A DNA stretch of 64,000 nt, taken from NCBI RefSeq assembly GCF_002159915.1, contig NZ_NFJP01000003.1, positions 124,001 to 188,000 of the forward strand, read 5' to 3'. A model generated the notes under the pieces. The model had not been told where the DNA came from, made no database searches, and worked only from the letters and a program-made list of their open reading frames with translations. Numbering within the stretch: the stretch's first letter is position 1; each line of letters starts with the position of its first letter. A program made the position numbers and the translations under genes. Positions 37,738 to 45,238 of this stretch are shown piece by piece. This DNA is from Gordonibacter sp. An230. Its GTDB lineage: Bacteria; Actinomycetota; Coriobacteriia; Coriobacteriales; Eggerthellaceae.

Positions 37738-37790
37738 GTCGCCCGAAGCGGTCGTTTTTCGGGCCAAAACCGACCGCTTCGGGCGACAAC
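37738..37790. repeat. Hairpin repeat family, copy B; likely terminator
   Basis: GTCGCCCGAAGCGGTCG and CGACCGCTTCGGGCGAC are 17-bp perfect arms around a T/A-rich loop, followed by AACGC as in copy A at 26370. It lies 60 bp beyond the stop of the SPFH gene, where transcripts from that operon should end. Confidence 0.7.
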
Positions 37791-37850
37791 GCGCACCGTA
37801 CGCACATCAGCCGCAGCCCACGCGACGCCCGACCCGTGCCCGTCACGCCC

Positions 37851-38819
37851 CTAACGCTCGGGAGACTCCTTTCCGGACTCTTTCGCGAATCCCTCGCTGT
37901 AGGCGCTCGGCACCACGAGGGAGCTGCCGTTGTCCTGCATGCCCTCGTAGGTGAGGTGCATCTTGCGCAGCGACAGCGCGATGTCGTCGTACGAGTACGT
38001 CTCCGCCACCTCCTGCAGGATGGCCGACACGTCGCGCTCGGCCTCCATGAGCGCGATGCGCGCGTTCTTGCGGCACTCGGCCTGCGCCTCGAGCGACATC
38101 ACGCCATGCAGCTCCTTCGGGATGATGATGTCGCGGATCTCCACCGACAGCACCGTGATGCCCCAGTCGGTCACCTTCGCCTCAACGGCCTCCTGAAGCT
38201 CCTGATCCAGCTGGTGGCGGCGCATCACCACGTTCGACACCGACGCGCGCCCGATGGCGTCGCGCAGCGCCGTCTGCGCGGTCAGGGCCACGGCGAAACG
38301 GCAGTCCTCCACCTCCGTGCACGCTTTCTCCGGGTCCCAGATCATCCAGAACAGCACGGCGTCCACGTCAAGCGGCACGAGGTCGCTCGTGAGCGCCTCC
38401 TCCGCGCCGAACGGCGTGGCGATGGTGCGCTGGTCGACCCGCAGCGTGCAGAACTCGATGAGCGGTATGCTGAAGAAGATGCCCGGCCCTGCCAAGCGGC
38501 TGAACCGCCCGAGCCGCATGATCACCGCGCGCTCCCACTCCAGGCACACGTGCACCGACGACAGCACCGCCAGCCCCACGACGAGCGCCACGGCGATGGC
38601 CACCAAGCTCAGCGCTCCCGCCAGCGCGTACCACGCCCCCAGCACCGCCAAGAACGCCGCCAGCGCCAAAACCACCGTCACCATCACGGCGCCGTTGCGC
38701 GTGGCCTTCTTGCTGGGGTCGGACCGATAGGCGTCGGCGGCCACGCCGAACTCCATCTCCGAGCGACGGTACGAGTCGCGCTCGTCGCGCCCGCTGCGCA
38801 TCCTGTCACTTCTTATCAT
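37851..38819 (-). CDS. SPFH/band-7 (stomatin-like) membrane protein
   Basis: A 322-residue protein. Two hydrophobic segments near residues 44-86 anchor it; then comes the SPFH domain: ERAVIMRLGRFSRLAGPGIF, VDAVLFWMIWDPEKA and ALRDAIGRASVSNVV, with GITVLSVEIRDIIIP. A C-terminal coiled-coil region (EAQAECRKNARIALMEAERD) suits oligomerisation. It overlaps the GntR gene by 14 nt and is last in the NrfD operon. The role may be membrane-domain organisation; no protease (NfeD) partner is present. Confidence 0.88.
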   Translation of the reverse strand: MIRSDRMRSGRDERDSYRRSEMEFGVAADAYRSDPSKKATRNGAVMVTVVLALAAFLAVLGAWYALAGALSLVAIAVALVVGLAVLSSVHVCLEWERAVIMRLGRFSRLAGPGIFFSIPLIEFCTLRVDQRTIATPFGAEEALTSDLVPLDVDAVLFWMIWDPEKACTEVEDCRFAVALTAQTALRDAIGRASVSNVVMRRHQLDQELQEAVEAKVTDWGITVLSVEIRDIIIPKELHGVMSLEAQAECRKNARIALMEAERDVSAILQEVAETYSYDDIALSLRKMHLTYEGMQDNGSSLVVPSAYSEGFAKESGKESPER

Positions 38820-39207
38820 GGCTCATCTTCATCCTTCGAACGTGCTTGGACACCAGCTTGGGCACATCGTCGTACGCCATGCCCTCCTTGAGGCAGCTTT
38901 TGACAAAGTCCTCGACCAGCGCATCCACCCGGTCGCCCTCGCGGGGAAGCGAGTCCAGGTCGTTCACGAACACGCCGCTGCCGCGCACCGTCGTCACGTA
39001 GCCGTCGCGCTCAAGCCCCATGTACGCCTTGCTCACCGTGTTGTAGGCGATGTGCAGGTCAGCGGCGTATTTGCGCACGGTGGGCAGCTTCTCACCCGGC
39101 TTGTAGAACCCTGAGGTGATCAAATACTCCATGCGATCGCGCAGCTGAACCCACAGCGGCAGGTCGCTCTGGTCGCAGAATGAGAATGTCGGTGTTTCCT
39201 TCGCCAC
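38806..39207 (-). CDS. Small GntR-family (YtrA-type) regulator
   Basis: About 133 residues. The winged helix is PLWVQLRDRMEYLITSGFY, PGEKLPTVRKYAADLHIAY and NTVSKAYMGLERDGYV. A short C-terminal helix replaces the usual effector domain, as in YtrA. The start is uncertain; the GTG at 39207 has GAAGGAAG about 15 nt upstream and the frame is open further. Its place between NrfD and SPFH genes makes it the nearest candidate to bind the TTGTCGTGCGACAA sites. Confidence 0.85.
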   Translation of the reverse strand: MAKETPTFSFCDQSDLPLWVQLRDRMEYLITSGFYKPGEKLPTVRKYAADLHIAYNTVSKAYMGLERDGYVTTVRGSGVFVNDLDSLPREGDRVDALVEDFVKSCLKEGMAYDDVPKLVSKHVRRMKMSHDKK

Positions 39208-39227
39208 AATCGATGCCGTTGCTTCCT

Positions 39228-40154
39228 TCAGACCGCGGTTTGAACGCCGGCGTTCACGAGCACGAACCGCAGGCTGAAGCCGCCGACAAGGATGAGCGCC
39301 GCCATGACAGCGACGATGCCGCTTGCATGGTTGCGCCGGGCGAGCAGCGCGGACGTTTCGATAGCCAATGGCGCCAGTATACCGCATCCCACGAACCCCA
39401 ACCAAAACACCCAGGCTTGGTCGCCCGACAACAGCGCGTCGAACGGCCTGTCGTCACTCGCGGCGTTCACCGTGATCGCGCACATGAGCGCAGCGATGGC
39501 CTCGAGGACGATGATCGCCGCGTCAGCAAGGGAAAGCCCGCGAATCCAGGGGAGCGACCCTGCGCGGCTTTCGCACAGGCAGACGCCGATCAGGGCCACC
39601 GCGCATCCGCACGACAGCGCCGACAGCAGGAAGAGCACGGGCAGCCATGCAGAGCGCCACAAATCAACCGCGATGACGTTCTCCAGCAAAAGCCCCGTGT
39701 ACACCATCACGGCGATCGCCAATATCTCGCCTACCGCCTTCGCCGCCAACGCCGCTCGCTCCCATGCCGGCCCCAGCACCAGCGCAGACTCGGCAAGCGA
39801 AAGGGCGAGGCATGCCGCGAACAGCGTGAGAACGAAGGTGCCGATGGAGACAAAGCTGCTGGTCGGATACAGGAACAACAGGTAAAACGCCTCCGGTCGA
39901 CCGAGGTCGGCCAAAAGGCACAGCATGCCGACGACGAGCATCGTGAAGGCGATTGCGTAGCCCGTCGCAACGACGCGCCGCTGCGCCATCGAGCACGCGC
40001 GACGGCCGCGGCACCCGCGGGGCATGCGAGCAAGGCGCGGGTCGTTCGCATGCGAGAAAGCCGTGTGCAGGTCGATGGCGGAGAATACCGCGAAGCTCCC
40101 GGCGGCGGTGCCGCCGAGGAACAGGTACCACACGATGAGCTCGCCGAAGACCAC
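39228..40154 (-). CDS. nrfD: NrfD/PsrC-family membrane subunit
   Basis: A 308-residue polytopic protein. VVFGELIVWYLFLGGTAAGS is the family start; LLADLGRPEAFYLLFLYPTSS contains the conserved arginine-glycine loop after the fourth helix. Such subunits exchange electrons between quinone and an iron-sulfur partner. No ferredoxin or catalytic gene is adjacent, so it may serve another enzyme. The GTG start has GAGAGGGGGAGC just before it; longer frames would begin at or before the operator. Confidence 0.85.
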   Translation of the reverse strand: MVFGELIVWYLFLGGTAAGSFAVFSAIDLHTAFSHANDPRLARMPRGCRGRRACSMAQRRVVATGYAIAFTMLVVGMLCLLADLGRPEAFYLLFLYPTSSFVSIGTFVLTLFAACLALSLAESALVLGPAWERAALAAKAVGEILAIAVMVYTGLLLENVIAVDLWRSAWLPVLFLLSALSCGCAVALIGVCLCESRAGSLPWIRGLSLADAAIIVLEAIAALMCAITVNAASDDRPFDALLSGDQAWVFWLGFVGCGILAPLAIETSALLARRNHASGIVAVMAALILVGGFSLRFVLVNAGVQTAV

Positions 40155-40223
40155 CGCTCCCCCTCTCGCCGTCTCCGCCGTCCGCCGCGCCCGCCGGGAC
40201 GCGTTCCTGCACAGCATACCATT

Positions 40224-40247
40224 TTGTCGTGCGACAATCAGCACGAC
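40224..40247 (-). promoter_or_regulatory. Operator of the NrfD operon, same motif as the dms operator
   Basis: TTGTCGTGCGACAA (40224-40237), followed by ATCA and GCACGAC as a degenerate second half. On the minus strand the 17-bp string TGATTGTCGCACGACAA is shared exactly with the dms operator. A TATGCT lies 5 bp downstream on the minus strand as a possible -10. Confidence 0.75.
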
Positions 40248-40300
40248 GGTTCCACCGGTGCCCCGCTGCGTCTGCCGCGCTCCCTCCCGCGCCGTGCCCC

Positions 40301-40561
40301 CTACGCCGGCCTGTTCGCGTCCATGAACGCCTTGAGCTCCTGTTTGCGGGCAGGATCGAGCTCCTTTTTCGGGATGCCCTGCACTGCGCCCTCCAAGCCG
40401 TAGAGCATGTGCAGGCACACGCCGGGGTCGATGGCCTGCACTTTGAGCCATGCCTGCTCGGCCCCTGCGGCCATCAGGTCATCGGGCGTCGCGATGCCCA
40501 CCCGGGCAAGCCGCTCGGCTGCATAGGGGCCGATGTTCGGCAGATCGGTGAGGTTCGCCAT
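40301..40561 (-). CDS. TfoX C-terminal-domain protein
   Basis: An 86-residue protein that is entirely a TfoX_C (helix-hairpin-helix-like) domain: LTDLPNIGPYAAERLARVGI, TPDDLMAAGAEQAWLKVQAI and LHMLYGLEGAVQGIPKKEL. No TfoX N-terminal domain is present. The ATG has CGGAGAATATC upstream. Single-domain versions are common; the function is not known. Confidence 0.88.
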   Translation of the reverse strand: MANLTDLPNIGPYAAERLARVGIATPDDLMAAGAEQAWLKVQAIDPGVCLHMLYGLEGAVQGIPKKELDPARKQELKAFMDANRPA

Positions 40562-40631
40562 GATATTCTCCGTTTCTCGCCGCGACGATGGCAAGTCCGC
40601 ACGTGCGCGCGGGGCCGCTAGCCCCGAAGCC

Positions 40632-41153
40632 TCAAGCTGGCAGCGAGGCCTGCACCTTGGCGCGCAGGCGCGCAAGATCGTCGTCGCCGGGATGCGCGAG
40701 AGCCTCGTCGAAGTTCTCGATGAGCTGGGCCATGCGCGGGGCCTGTGCGGGATTCTCCTTCGCCTGGCGCTCGTAGCGCTCGCGCACGCTCGCCGGCATG
40801 CGGCCCTGGCACATGAACGTGCCCACGATCCGCGCCGATTCGGGCACATGCGCCGCAACGCGCGCCATCACACCTGCAAAGTACGTCTCGTCGGCGCCAA
40901 AGCCCGCCGTGCCGAACAAGAACACCTCCTTGCCGCCGAGGGAGGACAGAAGCTCGGCCATCCCGTCGGAGCAGTCGCCGCGATTCGTCCAAAATCCCGC
41001 GTACACGCGTTCGGCCCTCGAAAGATCCGACGCATCCACCTCCTCGACGCGCCCGAGCGCAAGCAAGCCCTCCTCGGACAGCACCTCGGCCACAGCGCGC
41101 GCAAGCGCCTCGGTGTTGCCGGTCCTGCTGTCGTACACGATCACATAGCCCAT
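40632..41153 (-). CDS. Flavodoxin
   Basis: A 173-residue flavodoxin. The FMN phosphate loop is VIVYDSRTGNTEALA, and FLFGTAGFGADETYF and FMCQGRMPASVRERYE match the 90s loop region and C-terminal end of flavodoxin-family proteins of gut anaerobes. GGGGAAGGACGG lies upstream of the ATG. It should act as a low-potential electron carrier; the partner is unknown, though several redox enzymes are encoded nearby. Confidence 0.85.
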   Translation of the reverse strand: MGYVIVYDSRTGNTEALARAVAEVLSEEGLLALGRVEEVDASDLSRAERVYAGFWTNRGDCSDGMAELLSSLGGKEVFLFGTAGFGADETYFAGVMARVAAHVPESARIVGTFMCQGRMPASVRERYERQAKENPAQAPRMAQLIENFDEALAHPGDDDLARLRAKVQASLPA

Positions 41154-41511
41154 GCGCCGTCCTTCCCCCGCGATCCCATGCGAACCACGCGCCCGCCTTG
41201 GTTTTCGCTCCGTTATACACCTCGTTGCACGGCGGGTAAACACGACGCACACGATCACCATGCCGCCGCCGATAACCGCTCGCCGCGCCCCATCACCCGA
41301 AACGGCGCGCGAACGTCCCACCCGTCGACCGACGGAAGCAAGGCGGCCCGTGCTATACTGTCGCGGCGAAGCGGTTCGGATCGCTTCGCGGCCGCTCCTG
41401 TCGGCGCAAAGCGATCACGAGCGCTCAGGCGCGTACGGCAACCAGCGCTTCGAACGCGCGAGCCGGCAAACGGGAGACGCAGGAGAAGGACCAGAAACGA
41501 GAGGAGCGCCC
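41154..41511. other. Divergent promoter region between flavodoxin and dtd
   Basis: A TATACT at 41354-41359 on the + strand is the clearest promoter element, with only a weak -35 (GACGGA). If used, the dtd transcript has a leader of about 145 nt. Nothing else is recognised. Confidence 0.45.
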
Positions 41512-41958
41512 ATGCGAGCCGTCGTCCAGCGCGTCAAGCGCGCACAGGTTGACATCGGCGACGAGACGGTCGGCTCGGTCGAGCGCGGGCTCGTCGTTTT
41601 GCTAGGCGTCGGCCGCGATGACGACGAAGACGACGCCGAACGCCTTTGGGGCAAGATATCCCGTCTGCGCATCTTCGAGGACGCCGACGGAAAGACGAAC
41701 CTCTCGCTTGCCGACGTGGGCGGCGACGTGCTCGTCGTATCTCAGTTCACGCTGTTCGCCGCCTGCAAGAAGGGCAACCGCCCCTCGTTCGCGCACGCCG
41801 GAGCGCCCGCCGAGGCGAAGCGCCTCTACGAAGCGTTCGTCGCGCACGCCCGACGCGATGTCCCTCGAGTCGAAACGGGCCGGTTCGGAGCCCATATGGA
41901 CGTGAGCCTGGTCAACGACGGGCCTTTCACGCTCTGGCTCGACACCGACGAACTGTAG
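41512..41958 (+). CDS. dtd: D-aminoacyl-tRNA deacylase
   Basis: Dtd hydrolyses D-aminoacyl-tRNA and so keeps D-amino acids out of proteins. The 148-residue protein has the full set of motifs: MRAVVQRVKRAQVDI at the start, VVSQFTLFA with the catalytic-pocket residues, and the Gly-Pro motif in VNDGPFTLWLDTDEL. GAGGAGCGCCC precedes the ATG. Length is typical. Confidence 0.96.
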   Translation: MRAVVQRVKRAQVDIGDETVGSVERGLVVLLGVGRDDDEDDAERLWGKISRLRIFEDADGKTNLSLADVGGDVLVVSQFTLFAACKKGNRPSFAHAGAPAEAKRLYEAFVAHARRDVPRVETGRFGAHMDVSLVNDGPFTLWLDTDEL

Positions 41959-42080
41959 CCCCTCGAAAAGGCCGCTCGTCGCGCAAAGGACGGGCGAGGC
42001 GCTTCGGAGCCGAGAGCGGCCGAGCCGCTTCCCGCGCGGCACGCCCCTCGGCCCCCGCGAGCGCGGCTCGAAGCGGGCCC

Positions 42081-42443
42081 CTACAGCAGAGCGCGCTCCC
42101 ATTCGGCCTCTTCGAAGCCCACGAGCACGAAGTCCTTGCCCACCACGAGCGGACGCTTCACCAGCATGCCGTTCTCCGCCAAAAGCGCGTACGCCTCCGC
42201 ATCCGACATGCCCGCATCCAGAAGCGCCTTCACGTTGCGCTCGCGGTACAACATACCGCTCGTGTTGAAGAAACGGCGCAGCGGCAGCCCGCTTCTCGCA
42301 TGCCATGCCGCCAGCTCGTCGGCCGTGGGATTGTCCTCGACGATGTGCCGGCCGATGTACGCCACGCTGTGCGCGTCGAGCCACGCCTTCGCTTTCCTGC
42401 AGGTCGAGCACTTCGGGTATTCGACGAACAGCACGTCTGCCAT
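42081..42443 (-). CDS. Spx/ArsC-family thioredoxin-fold protein
   Basis: The 120-residue protein has the N-terminal redox site YPKCSTCRKAKAWLD (CxxC) and the ending NGMLVKRPLVVG characteristic of ArsC/Spx/YffB proteins. In arsenate reductases the site is CxxxxxR; the extra Cys favours the Spx or MgsR-like branch, but a reductase role is possible. GAGGAGGG lies 5 nt before the ATG. It converges on dtd. Confidence 0.88.
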   Translation of the reverse strand: MADVLFVEYPKCSTCRKAKAWLDAHSVAYIGRHIVEDNPTADELAAWHARSGLPLRRFFNTSGMLYRERNVKALLDAGMSDAEAYALLAENGMLVKRPLVVGKDFVLVGFEEAEWERALL

Positions 42444-42866
42444 AGAATCCCTCCTCGGTTCGCTTCCCTTTCACATCGTCATCATAGCAGAGCGCAACCG
42501 GCGCGGCACGCACGCGAGCCCGACGTCGGGCGAGGGCGCGCCTAGCGCCCGCCTTCGCACGCCCCCTCGGCGCGATGGCGCCCCGTGGAAGCCGACCAAC
42601 CCGAAGCTGACGTCCCGCATGGAGCGCTTTGGGAAGCGCCATCACGCGACGAGGCAAAATGTGGGGAGACGCCCGGGGCGTGCTAAACGCGAGGCGCTCG
42701 CGGTCGCAGGAGGCTCGAGGCGCCCTGCGGAAACCGCGCGAGGCGCAAGACGCATGGCCGCGTACGCATGCCGCATGGGAAACGACTCCATGCCGAAACG
42801 TCCGCGCGCCCGTCCCCTTGCTATACTGGCCCCACCGAAGCCCGACTCGAGCGGAAAGGACGCGCC
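42444..42866. other. Intergenic between divergent Spx-like and EFR1 genes
   Basis: About 420 bp. TATACT at about 42822 on the + strand is a probable -10 of the ferredoxin gene, preceded by a poor -35. No gene is seen in the rest. Confidence 0.4.
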
Positions 42867-43658
42867 ATGATCTTCTACTTCACCGGCACCGGCAACTCGC
42901 TCGCCGCCGCGCAGACCATAGCGCGCGCGACCGGCGACATGCTCGCGGACATCGGCGCGTCGTACAAGCACAAGGACTTCGATTTCACGCTCGAACAGGG
43001 CGAGCAGCTCGGCTTCATCTTCCCCACCTACTACTGGACCACCCCCGCCATCGTCGATGAGTTCCTCGAACTCGCCCGGTTCCGCACCGGCAACAAGGAG
43101 ACGTTCGTCCCCGGCTACTGCTTCGCGGCGGTCGGCTGCGGCAGCTTCGTCGGCAATACCGCACGCATCTTCGGCAAGCGCTTGCTCGCCAGCCAAGGCA
43201 TCAACCTGGACGCGTCGTTCAGCGTGCGCTCGGTGGGCAACTGCACGTTCCTCTACGCGCCCGCGCAGGGCGCGCGGCGCGAGCAGCTTCTGGCCAACGC
43301 CGAGCTCGAAGCGCGACGAGTAGCCGAACGCGTCAGGCAACGCGAACGCGTGCGAGCCGAGCGGCGCAACCCCATCGGCGTCCTTCTGTCCGCAGCCTTC
43401 GAGAGGAACGAGAAACCGTGCCCCACGGCCGCGTTCCACACGCTGCCCACCTGCATCCGCTGCGGCAGATGCGTCGAGCTGTGTCCAACGAACACCATCG
43501 CCCTCATCGAGGGCGCGCCTCGCTGGGCCGAAATGGGCTGCACCCGGTGCCTGGCCTGCCTGCACCGCTGCCCCACCAACTCAATCCAATACGGGAAGCG
43601 CACCGAAACCCGCGGCCGCTACACCAACCCCGTCCTCGCCGAAAGGAAGGGTGCATAG
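42867..43658 (+). CDS. EFR1-type flavodoxin-ferredoxin
   Basis: A 263-residue fusion of an N-terminal flavodoxin-like domain (MIFYFTGTGNSLAAAQTIA, FIFPTYYWTTPAIVDEFLE) and a C-terminal ferredoxin domain with two [4Fe-4S] sets, CIRCGRCVELCP and CTRCLACLHRCP. It starts at the ATG with GGAAAGGA upstream. It probably moves electrons between flavin and iron-sulfur partners in anaerobic metabolism. Confidence 0.92.
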   Translation: MIFYFTGTGNSLAAAQTIARATGDMLADIGASYKHKDFDFTLEQGEQLGFIFPTYYWTTPAIVDEFLELARFRTGNKETFVPGYCFAAVGCGSFVGNTARIFGKRLLASQGINLDASFSVRSVGNCTFLYAPAQGARREQLLANAELEARRVAERVRQRERVRAERRNPIGVLLSAAFERNEKPCPTAAFHTLPTCIRCGRCVELCPTNTIALIEGAPRWAEMGCTRCLACLHRCPTNSIQYGKRTETRGRYTNPVLAERKGA

Positions 43659-43663
43659 GAACG

Positions 43664-43673
43664 CCCCCCCCCC
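43664..43673. repeat. C10 homopolymer between converging genes
   Basis: Ten C lie in the 16-bp gap between the EFR1 stop and the PIN stop. It is outside coding sequence but would change the stop-proximal spacing only. Confidence 0.95.
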
Positions 43674-43674
43674 G

Positions 43675-44121
43675 CTACCAGTCGATCATCTCGTAGACGA
43701 TGCCGCAATCCTCTTCGAGCATCGCGAAAAACGACGGCGCATCGATTGCCGGTATTTTCGAACGTTTGAAGCCGCCCGCATCGCGCGCAATGATGTAGTC
43801 TGCTTTCACCTTCTCGGCGCATACGGCAATCGGGCAGTCTTCGAAATCGGGCCATGATCGCTCCGCCGCTTTGCGAATACCGTCCTCGCTCACCGAGCAC
43901 ACCCTCACAAACGAGAGACATTCGAGAAACATGTCCTGGAGCTTCTCAGAGTCGACAGCTCTCCGCAACAGGCAGAACGCATCCGTGCACGATTCAATCG
44001 AAGCCCATAGATCAGCATATCCCGTCATTTGCAAAGCGTTGATCAGTTCCCACTGATCGCAAAAAGGCCGCCGTGCCCCGAAGTAGCCCACGAGAACGTT
44101 CGTATCAAGCAAGAGCCTCAT
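43675..44121 (-). CDS. PIN-domain toxin
   Basis: The 148-residue PIN RNase has the N-terminal acidic strand MRLLLDTNVLVGYF, the SIESCTDAFCLLRRAV helix and the ADYIIARDAGGFKRS motif with later catalytic acids. It should cleave RNA or tRNA when free of antitoxin. It overlaps the upstream antitoxin reading frame by 17 nt. The toxin is intact although the antitoxin frame is broken. Confidence 0.88.
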   Translation of the reverse strand: MRLLLDTNVLVGYFGARRPFCDQWELINALQMTGYADLWASIESCTDAFCLLRRAVDSEKLQDMFLECLSFVRVCSVSEDGIRKAAERSWPDFEDCPIAVCAEKVKADYIIARDAGGFKRSKIPAIDAPSFFAMLEEDCGIVYEMIDW

Positions 44122-44460
44122 ACTTCTCCCTCATCGCCTCCTCCAACAAGTCCTTGTACGACTTGCCTTGCCAAAACGATTCCGGGACAGCGCACGTCGC
44201 TCGCTTGCTCCGCCCTCCCAACGTCTGCTTCTGTTCGTCGGCTAGCCTTATGACGCGCGGCCTGAGCTCGCGAGCCTCAACTGGCAACTCCCCCGCTCGA
44301 GAACGTATCGATAAGCGGCATTGACCAGCTCGGTGGGAGTCGAGCCGATCTTCTTGAGAACGGCGTTTCCCTGCCGCTTGATTTCCTCCGGTACGCGAGC
44401 GGCGACGATGGCATCGTCTCGCTTGCTGCGCGATCACTTCTTGACGAGCGCAGTTTCCAT
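44105..44460 (-). pseudogene. RelB/DinJ-like antitoxin with a stop codon and a frameshift
   Basis: ATG at 44460 has AAAGGGGG upstream and reads METALVKK, then an in-frame TGA at codon 9 (44434-44436). The same frame continues AIVAARVPEEIKRQGNAVLK and STPTELVNAAYRYVLERG, a clear ribbon-helix-helix domain of RelB/DinJ type. Near 44290 the frame breaks in a G5 run; one more G would join it to ELPVEARELRPRVIRLADEQ and the toxin-binding end. Both lesions would need correction for a full protein. Confidence 0.75.
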
Positions 44461-44534
44461 GCGTCCCCCTTTCAGCATGATCGATACATTGTAATGCCGT
44501 ATTGCTTTCAAGTAGGTATTCTCGACTATTCCTC

Positions 44535-44587
44535 TTGACCGCCGTGTGCCTAGTGATTATAGTGTGCATATCGGGTATATACACACT
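44535..44587 (+). promoter_or_regulatory. Promoter with GntR-type operator
   Basis: TTGACC (44535-44540), 17 bp, TATAGT (44558-44563). A dyad starting inside the -10, AGTGTGCATAT-N5-ATATACACACT (44561-44587), matches at 10 of 11 positions per arm. It would let the downstream GntR protein repress its own operon. The transcript leader before the TTG start is about 290 nt and shows no other feature. Confidence 0.85.
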
Positions 44588-44857
44588 GCACAGCAATCGC
44601 AAGGTGGCCATGCAGAGGATGCCCGATACGGAGGAGGCGGGGAACGTGCCCGCATCCTCCAGGACGCAAGGCGGGACGCCGCCGAGCGCCCACCGGGCGC
44701 ACCGGGACGCCGGAGCGCTCACGCCGTCCGCACAGCGGCATCCGCGCACCGCCCATGCGGCAGCGCGGCGCGAACGACGAAACGGAGCACTCGCCGCAAA
44801 GCCGTCGGCAAAGCGCGCCGAACGGCACCGCGCAACGACACAGGAAAAGGGAGCATC
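44588..44857. other. Long leader of the GntR-ABC operon
   Basis: GC-rich and without a convincing ORF; frames here lack an RBS. It separates the promoter from the TTG start codon. Confidence 0.4.
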
Positions 44858-45238
44858 TTGGACATCATCATCTCGAACGCGAGCGACAAGCCCATCTACG
44901 AGCAGATCGTCTCGCAGATGAAGGCCCTCATCCTCTCGGGCGGGCTAGACGAGGGGCAGCAGCTGCCCTCCATCCGAGCGCTCGCGAGCGACCTGCGCAT
45001 CAGCGTCATCACGACGAAGCGCGCCTACGCAGAGCTGGAGACCCAGGGATTCATCGAGACAGTGCAGGGCAAGGGCAGCTTCGTGGCCGGCGGCAACAAG
45101 GAGCTTTTGCGCGAGGAGCGCCTTCGCACCATCGAAGGGCTGCTCGTGCAGGCCGCCGACGAGGCACGCGCCGCGAACGTTACCGTCCAAGAACTCCACG
45201 ACATGCTCGACCTCATCGCAGAAAGTGACGACCGATGA
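44858..45238 (+). CDS. YtrA-type GntR regulator of the ABC transporter operon
   Basis: A 126-residue repressor. Winged helix: KPIYEQIVSQMKALILSGGL, LPSIRALASDLRISVITTKR and GFIETVQGKGSFVAGGNKE, then a short helical tail. The TTG start (MDIIISNASD) has AAAAGGGAG at good spacing. It overlaps the ABC ATPase by 4 nt, the standard YtrA arrangement. YtrA relatives usually respond to cell-wall antibiotics or to membrane stress. Confidence 0.92.
   Translation: MDIIISNASDKPIYEQIVSQMKALILSGGLDEGQQLPSIRALASDLRISVITTKRAYAELETQGFIETVQGKGSFVAGGNKELLREERLRTIEGLLVQAADEARAANVTVQELHDMLDLIAESDDR

Noticed and set aside
44434-44436. TGA in the antitoxin read as selenocysteine
   Set aside because: The position is near the N-terminus of a RelB-like protein with no redox role, and I see no SECIS-type hairpin right after it.
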